Assembly: GCF_000472665.1 (NCBI RefSeq) | Contig: NZ_KI421449.1 | Coordinates: forward strand, 1-53,050 | Direction of reading: 5' to 3' | Length of the DNA: 53,050 nucleotides | From: Acetobacterium malicum subsp. dehalogenans DSM 11527 | GTDB lineage: Bacteria > Bacillota > Clostridia > Eubacteriales > Eubacteriaceae | Part shown: positions 1 through 7,729 of the stretch, in pieces | Position numbering within the stretch: position 1 is the stretch's first letter | Layout: the number at the start of each line of letters is the position of its first letter | Notes under the pieces: model-generated | Seen by the model: the letters and a program-made list of their open reading frames with translations, nothing else | Database searches by the model: none | Told to the model about the DNA's origin: nothing | Translations under genes and position numbers: made by a program

Positions 1-20
1 TATTAACTAGTTTATCTAGT

Positions 21-135
21 TCCGTAATGATGGCGGAAGGGCCACACCTGTTCCCATACCGAACACAGAAGTAAAGTCTTCCAGCGCCGAAAGTACTTGG
101 TGGGCAACTGCCTGGGAGGATAGGACATTGCGGGA
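21..135 (+). rRNA. rrf: 5S ribosomal RNA
   Basis: This is a complete 5S rRNA of about 115 nt. The 5' end TCCGTAATG pairs with the 3' end CATTGCGGGA to form helix I. The conserved core GGCGGAAGGGCCACACC, the CCGAACACAGAAG segment and the GCCGAAAGTACTTGG region are all present. The 20 bases before it would be the tail of a 23S-5S spacer, so the window probably opens at the end of an rRNA operon. A run of T at 137-143 follows directly and may terminate the operon. The ends are placed from the helix I pairing and could shift by a base or two. Confidence 0.95.
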
Positions 136-143
136 CTTTTTTT

Positions 144-284
144 AATGAAGCCGTGCAAAAAAATAGATATATGAATATTGATTCAAGTACACTTGAAAAT
201 CAATGTTCATATATCTATTTTTTTATGGGGCGAAGCCCCAAACGTAGGCGTAGTGAAACGGAGCCGGAGTTGCACGGATTCATT
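144..284 (+). repeat. Palindromic multi-branch repeat element after the 5S gene
   Basis: An outer inverted repeat pairs 144-158 with 270-284, with one mismatch. Inside it a long near-perfect hairpin lies at 157-224, its arms containing AAATAGATATATGAA and TTCATATATCTATTT and closing over an ACTTGA-type core. A second small hairpin, GGGGCGAAGCCCC, lies at 227-239. Folded as RNA this would be a junction with two inner hairpins. No reading frame is evident. It may act as part of the rRNA operon terminator, or be a non-autonomous palindromic repeat that landed there. Confidence 0.75.
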
Positions 285-410
285 AGACGGCAGTAACGTT
301 AAGAGCCATTTGATACGAAAGCTTTTTATATTGAAGCCATCTGGCGACTGACGCGACTGAGGCGCAGCGCAGCGAAGCCGAAGTGCCGCATGAGCGAGTA
401 AAACGGCAGT
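180..410 (+). repeat. Direct repeat copy 1 (period 247 bp)
   Basis: This unit of about 230 bp recurs at 427-657 with a constant offset of 247 bp and, by eye, about 90% identity. It runs from GATTCAAGT through the GGGGCGAAGCCCC hairpin, a block reading GATACGAAAGCTTTTTATAT, and a GC-rich tail full of CGAAG/GCAGCG motifs. I see no open frame or ribosome-binding site. The conserved internal hairpins with scattered substitutions point to a structural or mobile-repeat role, not a gene. Confidence 0.8.
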
Positions 411-426
411 AAATTAACGAGATGTA

Positions 427-657
427 GATTCAAGTTCACTTGAAAATCAATGTTCATATATCTATTTTTTTATGGGGCGAAGCCCCAAACGGAGGCGCAG
501 CGCAGCGAAGACGGAGTTGCACGGCTTCATTAGACGGCAGTAACGCTAAGAGCCGTTTGATACGAAAGCTTTTTATATTGAAGCCATCTGGCGACTGACG
601 CGACTGAGGCGTAGCACCGCGGAGCCGAAGTGCCGCAAGAGCGAGGATAACGGAATA
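427..657 (+). repeat. Direct repeat copy 2 (5'-truncated relative to the palindrome)
   Basis: This is the second copy of the 247-bp-period unit. It keeps the right arm of the palindrome: TTGCACGGCTTCATT at 517-531 is an exact reverse complement of 144-158. It lacks its own left arm, so it could pair with the left arm belonging to copy 1. Differences from copy 1 cluster in the GCAGCG-rich stretches. Confidence 0.8.
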
Positions 658-695
658 GTTTTAAACTACTTTATTCGCAATACATTATATTTTCA

Positions 696-704
696 TGCTA
701 TAAT
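696..704 (+). promoter_or_regulatory. Extended -10 promoter for the membrane protein gene
   Basis: TGCTATAAT is an extended -10 box at 696-704, about 55 bp before the start codon at 759. The best -35 candidate, TTCGCA at 674-679, is weak and 19 bp away, so the call rests on the extended -10. Confidence 0.5.
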
Positions 705-758
705 AAAATGTATGAAATATATTTTTAGATCATCAGTTTTTGCAAATAGGAGCCGAAT

Positions 759-1112
759 ATGAAAAAAAACTTACCGTTGTTAATTCCGGTATTACCGTAT
801 CTGATTATGACTTCTTTGATCTTTTTTATTTTGCCCACACTGGAGCCAAGTTCTAAATATTTCTCGTTCTTTATGACGTTGATTATTCCGGCTTATTGTT
901 TAATTTCTGCATTTATATATGGACTTAAAAATGGGAATGTCTGGTTTTATCCGATTTTTATGAGCATCATTTTTCTACCATCGATATTTATGATTATTGA
1001 GATAAAGGCTTTGATCTATGGGGGTATTTATGGGGCGATCGCTTTATTGGGAATGTTTCTTGGCAGTTTACTGAAAAAGCGAAAAGATGATGATCCAGAT
1101 GCCGAGGAATAA
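759..1112 (+). CDS. Small polytopic membrane protein of unknown function
   Basis: This 117-residue protein is mostly hydrophobic, with about four predicted membrane segments near residues 5-28, 34-56, 62-82 and 84-105. It ends in a charged tail (KKRKDDDPDAEE) that is probably cytosolic. The start is supported by AGGAG about 8 bp upstream and by an extended -10 promoter. I do not recognise a family. It stands alone between the repeat region and a divergently unrelated channel gene in the same direction, with a 209-bp gap after it. No function is proposed. Confidence 0.75.
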   Translation: MKKNLPLLIPVLPYLIMTSLIFFILPTLEPSSKYFSFFMTLIIPAYCLISAFIYGLKNGNVWFYPIFMSIIFLPSIFMIIEIKALIYGGIYGAIALLGMFLGSLLKKRKDDDPDAEE

Positions 1113-1180
1113 GACCATATAATGATGTTTTACCTAAATCCCAAAAATCGCAAATCTGTAAAATAGAGCGCCAACAATGA

Positions 1181-1209
1181 TTGTAGGACGTGATCGAATG
1201 TGATAAAAT
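1181..1209 (+). promoter_or_regulatory. Candidate sigma-A promoter for the channel gene
   Basis: TTGTAG (1181-1186) and TAAAAT (1204-1209) are separated by 17 bp and lie about 110 bp before the start at 1322. An imperfect 11-bp inverted repeat (TTTACCTAAAT near 1129, ATTTGGGTAAA near 1210) brackets this promoter and could be an operator. Confidence 0.4.
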
Positions 1210-1321
1210 ATTTGGGTAAAGCCTCAAGGTTAAGATAACATAATCCTCTGGTTTAAAACTGGATGAGTGTTTAAAATTTGGGTTCAGACAAAAATAAATA
1301 ACTTAGAAGAGGTGCTAAAAA

Positions 1322-3196
1322 ATGGATGAAGTTGGTTTCTTAGAAAAACTACGGTACAAATTTGACAACCTGATGTCAAAAGGTACAGGCATTCTGTTAT
1401 TGTCCCTGGCCAGTGCGACTGCAATAATGATCGCTGTAATTTCGCTGATTGTCTGGATTACTCAATCGGGTCCAACCTCCAGTTTTACTGAGCTGTTGTG
1501 GATGGGCTTAATGCGAGCCATCGACTCAGGAACAGTAAGTGGTGATACCGGAAGCATCGGTTATATCTTTCTGATGTTTGTTACCACCCTGGGTGGTATC
1601 TTTATTCTCAGTATCTTAATTGGGATCTTAACAACCGGTATTGAAGCGAAACTGGATTCGCTGCGAAAAGGCCGATCGCGAGTGATCGAAAAAGACCAAA
1701 CCATCATTCTGGGCTGGTCTGAACAGATATTTACGATTATTGAAGAGTTGATTGAAGCAAACAGCAACCGCAAGCATGCCTGTATCGTCATCATGGGGAA
1801 TCACGATAAATCTGAAATGGACGATGCCATCCGGGAACGGATCACGGATATGAAAACCACGAGAATTGTTACCCGACAGGGAAATCCCATCGATATCGAT
1901 GATCTTGAAATCGTCAGTTTAAACACCTCCCGATCAATTATTATCATACCAGAGGATGATACCCGGGTTATTAAAACGATTCTTGCCATCACAAATAATC
2001 CCAACAAGCGGAGTGAACCTTATAATATCGTTACTGTTTTAAGAGATCCTGAAAATGTCCAGGTAGCCCATATTGCCGGGAATAATCAGGCCGAAATAAT
2101 TCTCAGTGATACATTAATCTCTCGTATTATTGCCCAAACCTGTCGTCAGCCGGGACTTTCAACCGTTTATACTGAACTGCTGGATTTTGGCGGAGATGAG
2201 ATTTACTTCAGTGATTGTCCAGAAGCAATTGGCAAAACCTTTGGTGAGGTGTTGTTTTGGTTTGAAAAGTCGACCGTGATTGGAATTCAATCTCAGGGAA
2301 AAACTTATTTAAACCCATCGATGGAAACAATTTTACAGCCGGGAGATCGGATCATTGCCATCTCAGAAGATGATGATACCATCGTGGCAAATACGGAGCG
2401 GCAGGATAGGATTGACACAGAAGTAATTCTGCAAGCAGCAGTAACTGAATTGGATAATCCGGAAAAAACACTGATACTGGGTTGGAATGATAATGCTCAC
2501 TTAATTATTCACGAAATTGACAATTATGTACCCCAGGAATCGATCCTGACCGTTGTTTCGGACTGTGTCGAAGATGAAGATTTTCAGATGGCTCTCAGCC
2601 AGGTTGTTAATCAAAAAATTGAGTTATTAAAAGGTGATCCCAAAGATCGAAGTATTTTAGACAAATTAATGGTTAAAAATTATGATCATGTGATCATTCT
2701 GTCAAATAATTCTGCGCTTGATGTGCAGGAATCTGATGCCAACACGCTGGTGGTACTGCTGCAGCTCCGGGATATTTCTGAAAAACTCAATTGCCGTTTT
2801 TCAGTAGTTAGTGAAATGATGGATTTTAGAAATAAGAAACTAGCGGAAGTGACGAAGGTCAACGATTTTATTGTCAGTGAAAAACTCATCAGCTTGATGC
2901 TGACGCAGGTTTCGGAGAATAAGATGATCAATACGGTCTTTGAAGATTTATTTGATGCTGATGGGTCAGAACTCTATATTAAAAAAGCATCAAAATATAT
3001 TAAACCGGGCTCAACTGTCAATTATTATACCCTGGTTGAAGCGGCAAAAAGAAAAGGCGAAATTGTCATTGGCTATGTGATTGCGGCAGAACAGAAGAAC
3101 GCTCAAAAGGATTATGGTATTTATATTAATCCGGTTAAATCAACCGTAGTTAGTTTAGGTGAAAAAGATGGCTTAATCGTCATCGCCGAAGATTGA
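1322..3196 (+). CDS. CASTOR/POLLUX-type ion channel with tandem RCK (NAD-binding) domains
   Basis: This 624-residue protein has two N-terminal membrane segments (about 23-47 and 80-106) flanking a pore-like stretch around 55-78. A conserved RSRVIEKDQTIILGWSEQ block follows, typical of the plant CASTOR/POLLUX and related bacterial channel family. Two Rossmann-type regulatory halves follow, opening with IILGWS (about 127) and LILGWN (about 386), and the protein ends in a TrkA-C-like segment. The pore stretch does not contain the TVGYG filter of classical K+ channels. By family it would conduct cations across the cytoplasmic membrane under nucleotide or ion control; the ion is not known here. 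AGAGGTG precedes the start. A strong terminator follows, so it is probably monocistronic. Confidence 0.8.
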   Translation: MDEVGFLEKLRYKFDNLMSKGTGILLLSLASATAIMIAVISLIVWITQSGPTSSFTELLWMGLMRAIDSGTVSGDTGSIGYIFLMFVTTLGGIFILSILIGILTTGIEAKLDSLRKGRSRVIEKDQTIILGWSEQIFTIIEELIEANSNRKHACIVIMGNHDKSEMDDAIRERITDMKTTRIVTRQGNPIDIDDLEIVSLNTSRSIIIIPEDDTRVIKTILAITNNPNKRSEPYNIVTVLRDPENVQVAHIAGNNQAEIILSDTLISRIIAQTCRQPGLSTVYTELLDFGGDEIYFSDCPEAIGKTFGEVLFWFEKSTVIGIQSQGKTYLNPSMETILQPGDRIIAISEDDDTIVANTERQDRIDTEVILQAAVTELDNPEKTLILGWNDNAHLIIHEIDNYVPQESILTVVSDCVEDEDFQMALSQVVNQKIELLKGDPKDRSILDKLMVKNYDHVIILSNNSALDVQESDANTLVVLLQLRDISEKLNCRFSVVSEMMDFRNKKLAEVTKVNDFIVSEKLISLMLTQVSENKMINTVFEDLFDADGSELYIKKASKYIKPGSTVNYYTLVEAAKRKGEIVIGYVIAAEQKNAQKDYGIYINPVKSTVVSLGEKDGLIVIAED

Positions 3197-3230
3197 AAAT
3201 TAGGATAAGACACCAATAGCAATGTAATAA

Positions 3231-3265
3231 ACAATCGTTGAAAAAATCTTTCGACGATTGTTTTT
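3231..3265 (+). terminator. Rho-independent terminator after the channel gene
   Basis: A 13-bp stem (3231-3243 with 3249-3261, one G-U) has a 5-nt loop and runs into TTTTT. Confidence 0.9.
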
Positions 3266-3341
3266 ATCGTTAAAATACCTGGATTGGTGATTGCACTTAT
3301 GGTGAGTGAATACTGCTCAAATAATTAAAAGGGGAAAAATG

Positions 3342-3998
3342 ATGATAACACAAACTTCGTGTCGGATACTGTCATTTAAAAAAGAGAAACTGACCATGTG
3401 TGAACAAAAAATAGGGGCAGAAAAAGCGGTTGTGATCATCCCGGAAATTTACGGAATCAACCAGTATATAAAAGACTGGGCAAATTTTTTTAAACATCAA
3501 GGTTATGATTCCTATTGCGTGGATCTGAGTGGTCGAAACCATGTTTATGGGTATGCAGAAAGTGATCGGGCATATGATAATTTCATGATGGAAGTTGGCC
3601 TTGATCGATATACAGAAATCGCCGTCAATGTTGAGAAACTAAAAGATCATTATAAAAAAATCATCATTTTTGGATCAAGTATCGGTGCGACCATCGCCTG
3701 GCGATTGACTGCGAACCGCTGTTGTGATGGAATGATCGGCTACTACGGATCACGAATCCGGGACTATCTGGCGATCAACCCGGTTTGCCTCTGTTTGCTG
3801 ATATTTCCGGAGCTGGAAAAATCCTTTGAGGTTCAGTCGATTATTCCAAAACTTGGACAAAAAGACAGGGTGGAGATGTTTATTGTGCCGGGCAAACATG
3901 GCTTTGCAGATCCCTATGGTAAAGATTTTAACGAGTTATCGAGAAATAGGGGTCTGGATATGGTAAAATACTTTTTAAGAAAAATAGAAGATCAATAA
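3342..3998 (+). CDS. Dienelactone hydrolase-family alpha/beta hydrolase
   Basis: This protein is about 218 residues long. It has an N-terminal strand-rich segment (AVVIIPEIYGIN), the nucleophile elbow G-S-S-I-G with Ser near 113, and a GKHGF motif with the probable catalytic His near 186. Both match the dienelactone hydrolase fold, although the nucleophile is Ser where classical members have Cys. The substrate is unknown. I chose ATG 3342 because AGGGG lies 7 bp upstream; ATG 3339 and a GTG at 3306 are alternatives. The gene is followed 25 bp later by a sirtuin gene and then a PucR regulator, so co-transcription is likely. Confidence 0.75.
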   Translation: MITQTSCRILSFKKEKLTMCEQKIGAEKAVVIIPEIYGINQYIKDWANFFKHQGYDSYCVDLSGRNHVYGYAESDRAYDNFMMEVGLDRYTEIAVNVEKLKDHYKKIIIFGSSIGATIAWRLTANRCCDGMIGYYGSRIRDYLAINPVCLCLLIFPELEKSFEVQSIIPKLGQKDRVEMFIVPGKHGFADPYGKDFNELSRNRGLDMVKYFLRKIEDQ

Positions 3999-4023
3999 GT
4001 GTTTTGAGAAAAGAGGTTGAATC

Positions 4024-4752
4024 ATGAACGAGACCGAAATTTTACAGGAAATGACTGAAAAAGCGGCAAGTATTGTTTTTTTTGGTGGAGCTGGAGTTTC
4101 CACTGAAAGCGGAATCCCGGATTTCAGAAGCGTCGATGGGCTGTACAGCCAGACCTATCAATATCCGCCGGAAACGATTCTTTCCCATGAATTTTTTATG
4201 AATAATACTGAAGAATTCTATCATTTTTACCGTAATAAAATGCTGTACCTGGAAGCTAAACCAAATGACGCCCATGTAAAATTGGCAGAATTGGAAGCCC
4301 ATGGGAAATTGAAGGTGGTGATTACGCAGAATATCGACGGTCTTCATCAACTGGCGGGCAGTGAGCAGGTGTTGGAACTCCATGGCTCGGTCCATCGCAA
4401 TTACTGCATGCGCTGTCATCAATTTTATCCGGTGCAGATGATCCAGGAAAGTCAGGGGGTGCCTAAATGTAACTGCGGCGGAACCATTAAACCTGATGTG
4501 GTATTGTACGGCGAAGGCCTGAATAACGATGTAATGAGTCAGTCGGTTGCGGCTATCAGAAACGCTGACGTACTGATTATTGGCGGGACCTCTCTGGGTG
4601 TTTACCCGGCGGCAGGACTCATCGATTATTATCGGGGTAAAAACCTGGTGCTGGTAAATAAATCCTCAACCCCGATGGATTCCCGGGCAAATTTGATCAT
4701 TAAGGGAAGCATTGGGCAAGTATTCAAACAACTGAAATGGAGTGAAAACTAA
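4024..4752 (+). CDS. cobB: NAD-dependent protein deacylase (sirtuin, SIR2 family)
   Basis: This 242-residue protein carries the sirtuin signatures in order: GAGVSTESGIPDFRS (NAD binding), TQNIDGLHQLAG, ELHGSVH with the catalytic His at 120, and a C-X2-C ... C-X-C zinc site (CMRC, CNC). The GTSLGVYPAAG and LVNKSSTPMD motifs lie near the C terminus. By family it removes acetyl or longer acyl groups from protein lysines, using NAD+ and releasing nicotinamide and O-acyl-ADP-ribose. Length is normal for class U/III bacterial enzymes. AGAGGTTG precedes ATG 4024. It sits between a hydrolase and a PucR regulator; the substrate proteins cannot be told from context. Confidence 0.93.
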   Translation: MNETEILQEMTEKAASIVFFGGAGVSTESGIPDFRSVDGLYSQTYQYPPETILSHEFFMNNTEEFYHFYRNKMLYLEAKPNDAHVKLAELEAHGKLKVVITQNIDGLHQLAGSEQVLELHGSVHRNYCMRCHQFYPVQMIQESQGVPKCNCGGTIKPDVVLYGEGLNNDVMSQSVAAIRNADVLIIGGTSLGVYPAAGLIDYYRGKNLVLVNKSSTPMDSRANLIIKGSIGQVFKQLKWSEN

Positions 4753-4761
4753 ATAACGGCG

Positions 4762-6000
4762 ATGGATAGTCAAACTGAACTGAGATACCGACAGAGCAAT
4801 CGGTTATTAAGATTACTGCTGGAAAACCACACGGTGGAAGAGGTCGTAGAAACTATCAGTTATCTGATGGAAAAGCCAGTCCTTTTTATTGATATCAATT
4901 TTTCCATTCGCGGCATGAGCCGAACCGATGAAATTACCGATCCTTCGTGGAATTTTGCCATTTCAAAAGGATTTTGCAGCCACGAGTTTATTTTTGAAAT
5001 TGTCAATATTGAAGAGGTCAAACGTTTTCCCAAGGAACGGACACCCTATGTGGTCGGTTTGGAAAGTGATGCAAAAGTACTCGTATCACCGGTGATCATT
5101 CGGGGTAAATATGCCGGTGCGATGGTGATGTTTTTTGAAAAGGCTGAAGTGACAAATCAGCATTTAGAATTACTGCTGCTGGCCAACGAGGTACTGACAG
5201 AAATTATTTTAAAGATTCCAATGTACAAATATATTCGCGGCAACATGAACGAGGGAATCCTGATGGATCTGATTGAGGGCCGAGACAAAGAAAATGCGGA
5301 TTTTAAGTCATGGGTCCTGGAATCAGAGCTTAACACCAGCAATAATCTGTGTGTACTAGTCTCTGAACAGAATGATGCCAACCTCTATCAGGAGGTCATT
5401 AAAGATTCGTTGCGAGATGATTTATATCTGGTTTTTCCGAAATCTCATGCCATTTTTTATGGTAATCAAATGGTCATTTTATGTACGGAGCTGGAAAAGG
5501 CAAAAACGGATAAGGGAATCAGTCGTTTGAAGAATTTTATCGAAAAACATGCTTTGCGAATTGGGATGAGTGATTTTTTTCAGGGGATTGAAAATTTTCA
5601 AAGTTATTATTTGCAGGCTGGAGCAGCTATTCGCATCGGCGCAATGATCCATGATCAGAAGCGATTTTTTAATTATGGTGATTATAAGTTTTTTCATCTG
5701 CTTGAGAAGATCACCGGTAATGCAGGAAATAATCTTAAGGATTTTGTCCAAAGTGGTTTACTGACGCTTGAAAAGTACGACCGGCAGCATCAATCAGAAT
5801 TGTTCTATACGTTAAACACGCTTATCGATTATGGCTGTAATTACAAAGAAACTTGTGAAGCCCTCCATATTCATCGCAATACCCTCAGTTATCGGATTGA
5901 TCGAATCAAAGCCTTGACACAGCTGGAACTGACAGCCCCTAAGGTTCAGTTTGATTTGGCGTATTCGTTTCGGATTCTGGAATTTCTAAAACAGCAGTAA
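4762..6000 (+). CDS. PucR-family transcriptional regulator
   Basis: This 412-residue protein has a sensor-like N-terminal half (about 1-150), a middle region of the CdaR/GGDEF-like type, and a C-terminal PucR helix-turn-helix near 355-405 (ETCEALHIHRNTLSYRIDRI). Such proteins are activators or repressors of nearby purine, amino-acid or carbohydrate genes, responding to a small molecule. The gene follows the sirtuin stop by 9 bp with only a weak Shine-Dalgarno (TGGAG), which suggests translational coupling. Its likely local targets are its own operon and the orphan membrane protein gene at 6470, which starts after an unusual structured intergenic region. Confidence 0.85.
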   Translation: MDSQTELRYRQSNRLLRLLLENHTVEEVVETISYLMEKPVLFIDINFSIRGMSRTDEITDPSWNFAISKGFCSHEFIFEIVNIEEVKRFPKERTPYVVGLESDAKVLVSPVIIRGKYAGAMVMFFEKAEVTNQHLELLLLANEVLTEIILKIPMYKYIRGNMNEGILMDLIEGRDKENADFKSWVLESELNTSNNLCVLVSEQNDANLYQEVIKDSLRDDLYLVFPKSHAIFYGNQMVILCTELEKAKTDKGISRLKNFIEKHALRIGMSDFFQGIENFQSYYLQAGAAIRIGAMIHDQKRFFNYGDYKFFHLLEKITGNAGNNLKDFVQSGLLTLEKYDRQHQSELFYTLNTLIDYGCNYKETCEALHIHRNTLSYRIDRIKALTQLELTAPKVQFDLAYSFRILEFLKQQ

Positions 6001-6213
6001 AATTTTATACTGGATCCGTCATAGGACTGTCTGAGCAATTGAGTAGGGATAATGATTCTAGGAGCGACTGTAGTCTGTGCATAACGCACAGATTCATATC
6101 GATATTTTGTTAATCGGAGCTGATGCTTTTTTCTGGCAAATAGCGTATTCTAACACATAGGGATTGTGACCCCTAATTTGGATAATGTAAAGTCCATATT
6201 AACCCCTTAATCT

Positions 6214-6235
6214 AAGAGAGCTCAGGCTCTTTTTT
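6214..6235 (+). terminator. Intrinsic terminator downstream of the PucR gene
   Basis: An 8-bp stem (6214-6221 with 6226-6233) has a TCAG loop and a T-run. It lies 214 bp after the PucR stop, so it could end that transcript or act as an attenuator in the leader of the gene at 6470. Confidence 0.6.
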
Positions 6236-6272
6236 GGTTTTTTCAAAAAACTTATTATTATGATCATTCGAT

Positions 6273-6436
6273 TCGAGTGGCAGTACCGCAGCACCGGATA
6301 GCAAGGGAAGATCCTTGTGAATGATGCACAAATGATGGCCGATATTTTGGCAATGGCGACCATAGCAAAAATTTGTCCTTCTTGTTAAACTGATCGTGTA
6401 AACATTACCAAAGCCACTCGATGGACCCATGTTTAC
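6273..6436 (+). promoter_or_regulatory. Structured region upstream of the orphan membrane protein
   Basis: The intergenic stretch 6001-6469 has no convincing gene. Its last part holds nested inverted repeats. TCGAGTGGC (6273-6281) pairs with GCCACTCGA (6413-6421), and GTAAACAT (6398-6405) pairs with ATGTTTAC (6429-6436). CAAGG/CCTTG forms a small hairpin near 6310. The first and second pairings overlap and would exclude each other partly. This may be a regulatory RNA leader or an operator. I cannot match it to a known riboswitch class, and I see no clear promoter in it. Confidence 0.4.
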
Positions 6437-6469
6437 AAAAATCTAAATTTTATTTAAAAGGAGAAAGAG

Positions 6470-7411
6470 ATGGATTTAACATTATTAATTGCTGCTTTTG
6501 GCGGCGGGTTGTTTGCAGCCGCCATCGGCGGGGTGCCATCATTTATTTTTACCGGGTTAACAGTAGTTGCCGCAATTTTAGCCGGAGATTTTGGTGCCCC
6601 AGCCATTGGCATCGTCAGCTTTGGATCATGGTTCTCGCCATGTGTTGCTTTTGCCGGTGCGGTAGCAGCCGCCGGTTATGCTAAAAAAATCGGGAAACTG
6701 GAAGTTGGCGGAGATATTATCACGCCTCTGGCAGGATTAAAAGATGCTTCAGTTTTACTGGTTGGCGGAATCTTTGGTATTATTGGTTACTTATTAAACT
6801 TTACCGTCGGCTCACTTATTGGAGCAAATGTATTTGGGTCAGCAGCCTGGACCGACACCGTTGCTTTAAGCGTGGTCATTTCAGCGATTCTAGTGCGATT
6901 GCTTTTTACCAACTCCGGATTAACCGGAAAAACTCCAGCTGGAGTGACACGACATTATCTGCCCCAAGGCTCCGACTTGATTTTTACCATCGTTCTGGGG
7001 GCCGGATTTGGTATCCTGATTGGTGGAATTGTGGCAGCCTTCGGAAATATGGCATTGGCCGGTTCCGATGAAGCCGCTTATCTTTTCTCACAGATGGGAG
7101 GCTTTGCCTTTGGGATTGCCGCATTTGGATTGGTCTTTGCCTGCATGGGACTGCCTTTCTATGGTTGTCATCATATCGTTTTACCTGCCGCGTCAACAGC
7201 CATTGTTGTTTTCTCAGGGACATTAAGCCCAGTGGCAGCCATTATTGCGGCCGCCATCACCGGTATCTTAGGCGCATTAATCGGCGAGTTTGCCGGGTTA
7301 ACCTTTAACAGCTATGCAGACAGCCACATCGACCCACCGGCCTGTACAATCTGGGTTTTACAATTGATCAACTTTTCAGTACTGCCTTTAATTTTACCTT
7401 CTATTATGTAA
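6470..7411 (+). CDS. Polytopic membrane protein of unknown function
   Basis: This 313-residue protein is strongly hydrophobic and rich in Gly and Ala, with roughly eight to ten membrane segments. It starts at ATG 6470 with AAAGGAGAAAG upstream. Notable conserved-looking spots are the N-terminal GGGLFAAAIGGVPSF, an FYGCHH patch near 235, and an SHIDPP patch near 285 within the last loop. The Gly/Ala-rich pattern resembles a transporter or a permease-like component, but I do not recognise the family. It follows a PucR regulator and a structured leader, so its expression is probably conditional. A MITE-like element separates it from the next gene. Confidence 0.8.
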   Translation: MDLTLLIAAFGGGLFAAAIGGVPSFIFTGLTVVAAILAGDFGAPAIGIVSFGSWFSPCVAFAGAVAAAGYAKKIGKLEVGGDIITPLAGLKDASVLLVGGIFGIIGYLLNFTVGSLIGANVFGSAAWTDTVALSVVISAILVRLLFTNSGLTGKTPAGVTRHYLPQGSDLIFTIVLGAGFGILIGGIVAAFGNMALAGSDEAAYLFSQMGGFAFGIAAFGLVFACMGLPFYGCHHIVLPAASTAIVVFSGTLSPVAAIIAAAITGILGALIGEFAGLTFNSYADSHIDPPACTIWVLQLINFSVLPLILPSIM

Positions 7412-7431
7412 TTTAATCATCGAGTGGTGTC

Positions 7432-7710
7432 GGCTTTTGCCTAGGCAAAAGTCTGAGGTTGTCGACAAACTACCGTACCGACCAATTGTTAATCTGTTGT
7501 TCGCCGCGCTATGCGAAATCCGCTACGCTCCTTTCGCATTAGTCGCGAGCAGTCGCCAACTACAAGCAAGCTTGTGATTGGCTCGTTGCTTTCGCGAAGA
7601 ATCGGACAGGCTTTGCCGTGTCCGCTCCGATGCGTACAACATGATGTAACAATTGTCGGTACTAGGTTATCTTTTTTGACAGTCTGAGACTTTTGCTTAG
7701 GCAAAAGTCT
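7432..7710. repeat. MITE-like non-coding element with long terminal inverted repeats
   Basis: The two ends (about 7432-7491 and 7644-7710) are imperfect reverse complements, by eye about 80% over 60 bp. Each carries a copy of the CTTTTGCC-TAGGCAAAAG hairpin. The similarity continues inwards more weakly (TGTTGTTCGC against GCGTACAACA). The middle, about 150 bp, is GC-rich and holds further hairpins, such as ATGCGAAA/TTTCGCAT at 7511-7539 and GGACA/TGTCC near 7604-7622. There is no open frame of note and no transposase. It fills the gap between two convergent genes. Confidence 0.7.
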
Positions 7711-7716
7711 TTTTTT
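7687..7716 (+). terminator. Terminator at the right end of the inverted-repeat element
   Basis: A perfect 10-bp stem (7687-7696 with 7701-7710) has a TTAG loop and is followed by a run of T. It points along the plus strand, so it can end transcripts from the membrane protein gene after passing through the element. Confidence 0.8.
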
Positions 7717-7729
7717 AGGTTGATGATGA

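Noticed and set aside
141-660. CRISPR-like or tRNA-cluster interpretation of the repeats after the 5S gene
   Set aside because: Only two long units at a 247-bp offset, with no short identical repeats and variable spacers, and no cloverleaf could be drawn.
6212-6430. 72-codon minus-strand open frame in the 6001-6469 region
   Set aside because: It has no ribosome-binding site, no family resemblance and overlaps the terminator and inverted repeats.
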